From positions 283,479-347,478 of the forward strand of contig JBBHKE010000932.1 of NCBI GenBank assembly GCA_037447655.1: a DNA stretch of 64,000 nt. The letters are read 5' to 3'. This DNA comes from Zygnema cylindricum (lineage: Eukaryota; Streptophyta; Zygnematophyceae; Zygnematales; Zygnemataceae). The notes under the pieces are model-generated. The model worked only from the letters and a program-made list of their open reading frames with translations. It made no database searches and was not told the origin of the DNA. The translations under genes were made by a program, and so were the position numbers. Position 1 is the stretch's first letter; every line of letters begins with the position of its first letter. This document shows positions 61,665-64,000 of the stretch, one piece after another.

Positions 61665-61856
61665 CACTGCCCATCACTATTAGTGTAAATGAATCAAATG
61701 TAGAATAAGAATGTATAATTCCAATTTAGTGGACAGAAACGTGGCGGTTTGAAGTCCACTTCCTTGAATAGTATTATTCAAACTAGTTCCTAATTTTCAC
61801 TAAAAAAAACCGCAAACCAAATGAGTGTTCTTAAATACTAATAGCGATAGGCAGTG
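61665..61856. mobile_element. TACACCG-type MITE, diverged 'ACGTGG' interior
   Basis: Ends CACTGCCCATCACTATTAG and CTAATAGCGATAGGCAGTG lie within TA at 61663-61664 and 61857-61858. The interior (GACAGAAACGTGGCGGTTTG, AGTCCACTTCC) is an inverted, diverged relative of the copies at 48886 and 53065. Confidence 0.75.
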
Positions 61857-62327
61857 TAGTCTTGCATATTCGGATACCATAATTATATGTTAATAATCGA
61901 ATATCATAATATCATAAGATATTATAAGTAAAACAACCAGAGAGAAGAAAGATGCCTGCCATTGTAAAGTTCATAACACATCAAAAATATCCGAGACATA
62001 ATGAATTAATTGGAATTGCTGTTTGGAATTACAATAAAAACACACACAGAACAATTCACAACCGAAAAACAATATAATTTCCAGGTTAAAACACAGAACC
62101 CAGGAATCGAGTTAATGGTGATAGCTGCATTGCGCTCCATATTGAAAACTAGTCGTGACAGAAAAAACGATTTTTTTTTTTACATCAAATGTGCAGCTAA
62201 GTTGCAGATTAAATCGGGTTAGAGATTCACATGCGCTTGAAAGTACTTTGCTTTTAGAGAAACAAAACTGCCGGAGGTAAGTTTCTGAGAAAATCAGAGA
62301 ATCAGCGTTTTGCCGAAAAGAGTACTA

Positions 62328-62545
62328 CACCGCCCATCATTATTAGAGTAAAACATTCATCGGGCAGTCAAAGGGGTCTAACTCTGTCGTCGACCATTGG
62401 ATATTTATTTTGCGGCAAATAATTGAAAGGTGGCGTTCTTACCATTCTTTGGTGATGCAAAGATTAATATCGGCAAACTGTGTGATGAGAAAAAGTATTT
62501 TGACTGCCCGAAAAATGTTATAACACTAGCATTGATAGAAGGTGT
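62328..62545. mobile_element. TACACCG-type MITE, 'CCCGAAAAATG' interior
   Basis: The left end CACCGCCCATCATTATTAG and right end ACACTAGCATTGATAGAAGGTG are flanked by TA. The interior (CGGGCAGTCAAAGGGGTCTA ... TGACTGCCCGAAAAATG) is the simple form of the element at 37513-37886. Confidence 0.7.
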
Positions 62546-64000
62546 AGAGTAACAAAACATTTTTATGTCTCATTAAAGCTGGCATGTATAATCTATAGAT
62601 TTCTAGACAGCTTTCTATTCCAAAAACAGCATTGCCGTTCTGATATAAAAAATCAAACTACAAAAACAAAAGAAAAAAGAAAACTAGTACAAAGAGCACT
62701 GATAATTTAATTCCAGACAAAAAAAAAACCTAATAAAGAATTTCAACTTCATTCAACCAGATACAGTAAGAAAAACATGTAAACTCTTGAAAGCTCTGGA
62801 AAGCTTTCACTTTGTCCTTAACTACAATGCCCTGGAAAAGGACGAGGAAAATATTGACATGAGAAACTGCTAAGAGGGTTGCAGTTATGAATGATTCAAA
62901 AGCATAATGAACTTTTGGTGAAAAATATATTTTAAACAACATAATAACTCATTACTCCCTCCTTCCCTCCCTCCCTCTCTCCTTACCTATTATTCTGAGT
63001 GCAGTATCAGAGCAGAATTGATATAAGAAGACCGAAGAAACTACCATGTCGCCAATTAAAATGCCATTAACCTAGATTTGCAAAACTTGAACTCGAGATG
63101 AGGCCTAAAAATACATTTATTTCTTTTTACTTTCACACGTTGCTTTAAAAGTTGAGGAGATGGTGGTGATAGAATAATGAAACAGAGCCAACATTTTGAG
63201 ATAGCAAGCATTGGTGGCGTTAAAACAAATGGGGTATTGAACAATATACAATGTTAAATTAGGACATACATGGAAAACAGCTTAATAACCTTGATAATAC
63301 AAGTACCTCACCAAGTAAAAGTGTAGAATTCCTGAACTCTGCTTCCAAAACCTTTAATCCGACAGTGTTACAAAAATTCTGTTGGTTGGTTGCTTACTTA
63401 AGCCTGCCAGCTGGCATGTCCAGCTGGCAGGATAGATTCGAAAACTGCTATTCCTTTGACTTTGACTTTGACTCTGACACTTTCCTATTTTCCTATACTT
63501 CTACAAGAGCATCATTTTGGAAACTGGTGCGACATGCCATAAGAGTAGAAAGTGTCCTGATAGTGGGACAAAGGAGTTTTGGCCTAGAAAGGAATGCCAA
63601 TTAGGTTACGATAAAACTGTAAATTCATGGGATCAAGGAAGAATACAAAAATAGAGACCGACATGTGAATCAGCTGCTTTAGAGAGGTAAGTGTGGACGA
63701 AAGTAAATCTTGGAAGGCAGAGGACGTCCAAGACTCTCGGGGTTACAGTACTGTAGTCACAGGTCTTGCCATCCTGCGCCAAAAGTTGTATAATTGCTGA
63801 CACAAATAAACATTTTCTGCCAATTGGTTTTGGTCCTTTGGATAAGATTGAAATTTGAAAAAGGAGAGATTGAAATTTGAAAAAGGAGAGATTGAAATTA
63901 TCCGCAAACCAAAATAATGCAAACGGACGGTTAGGATCTCTTCCACAAAAAAAGGAGGTGAGTACGGCTCAATGTCCGGCAGGCCTTGGCAGTCTGTTGA

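Larger units (their letters stand above)
61116..64000. other. Right-hand intergenic region, no gene seen
   Basis: It contains two MITEs (61665, 62328), a CT-rich run at 62955-62990, a TTTGAC triplet repeat at about 63456-63475, and two and a half copies of a 26-base unit (GATTGAAATTTGAAAAAGGA) at 63846-63899. Open frames are short and unsupported. Confidence 0.5.

Overview
This window is nuclear DNA of a eukaryote in the green-plant line. Every recognised gene is broken by AT-rich GT-AG introns, and the gene families fit a streptophyte: a double-AP2 (euAP2/TOE-type) transcription factor, a plastid glucose-6-phosphate/phosphate translocator with a transit peptide, an ARID-HMG protein, a plant RanBPM and SPF30. 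I saw no miR172-like target site in the euAP2 gene. Together with the unusual repeat content this makes a charophyte alga, bryophyte, lycophyte or fern more likely than a flowering plant, but that is inference. The window is low in GC, and most intergenic DNA is small transposons and satellites.

Layout. 1-5567 (+): C-terminal half of a RanBPM-like gene (LisH, CTLH, CRA); its SPRY half lies upstream, mostly or wholly outside the window. 5568-10483: intergenic, with three small inverted-repeat transposons and a likely TATA promoter near 9715. 10484-18145 (+): ten-exon euAP2 gene, 984 aa, whose frame closes through every junction. 18146-20794: intergenic with a hAT-like MITE. 20795-25040 (+): SPF30/SMNDC1 splicing factor with a Tudor domain, eight exons, 324 aa. 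25041-32452: repeats plus a poorly understood gene on the minus strand (27303-30811) with protein-like plus-strand exons inside one of its introns. 32453-36265 (+): a second AP2 gene with one C-terminal AP2 domain behind about 600 residues I cannot place. 36266-41402: repeats, including a minisatellite that seems to have grown inside a MITE. 41403-44243 (-): GPT. 44244-54461: a 10 kb repeat-dense block (GTACG/telobox-rich DNA, duplicated tRNA-derived SINE, MITEs, hairpin-tailed retroposon-like copies). 54462-59864 (-): ARID-HMG gene, nine exons, 436 aa. 60496-61115 (-): small ricin-B/EUL-like lectin-domain gene. 61116-64000: repeats, no gene seen.

How the parts relate. The genes are not an operon or obvious cluster: two AP2 regulators, a chromatin protein (ARID-HMG), a spliceosome factor, a probable CTLH-complex scaffold, a plastid sugar-phosphate carrier and a lectin-fold protein. 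The less ordinary content is (a) an AP2 protein with an apparently new N-terminal region and competing splice acceptors; (b) one TIR family with at least ten copies, TA target sites and three unrelated interiors, one of which has seeded a minisatellite; (c) a hAT-like MITE with three copies, each bounded by a perfect 8-bp target duplication; and (d) local duplications of exon edges in three genes that create decoy splice sites.
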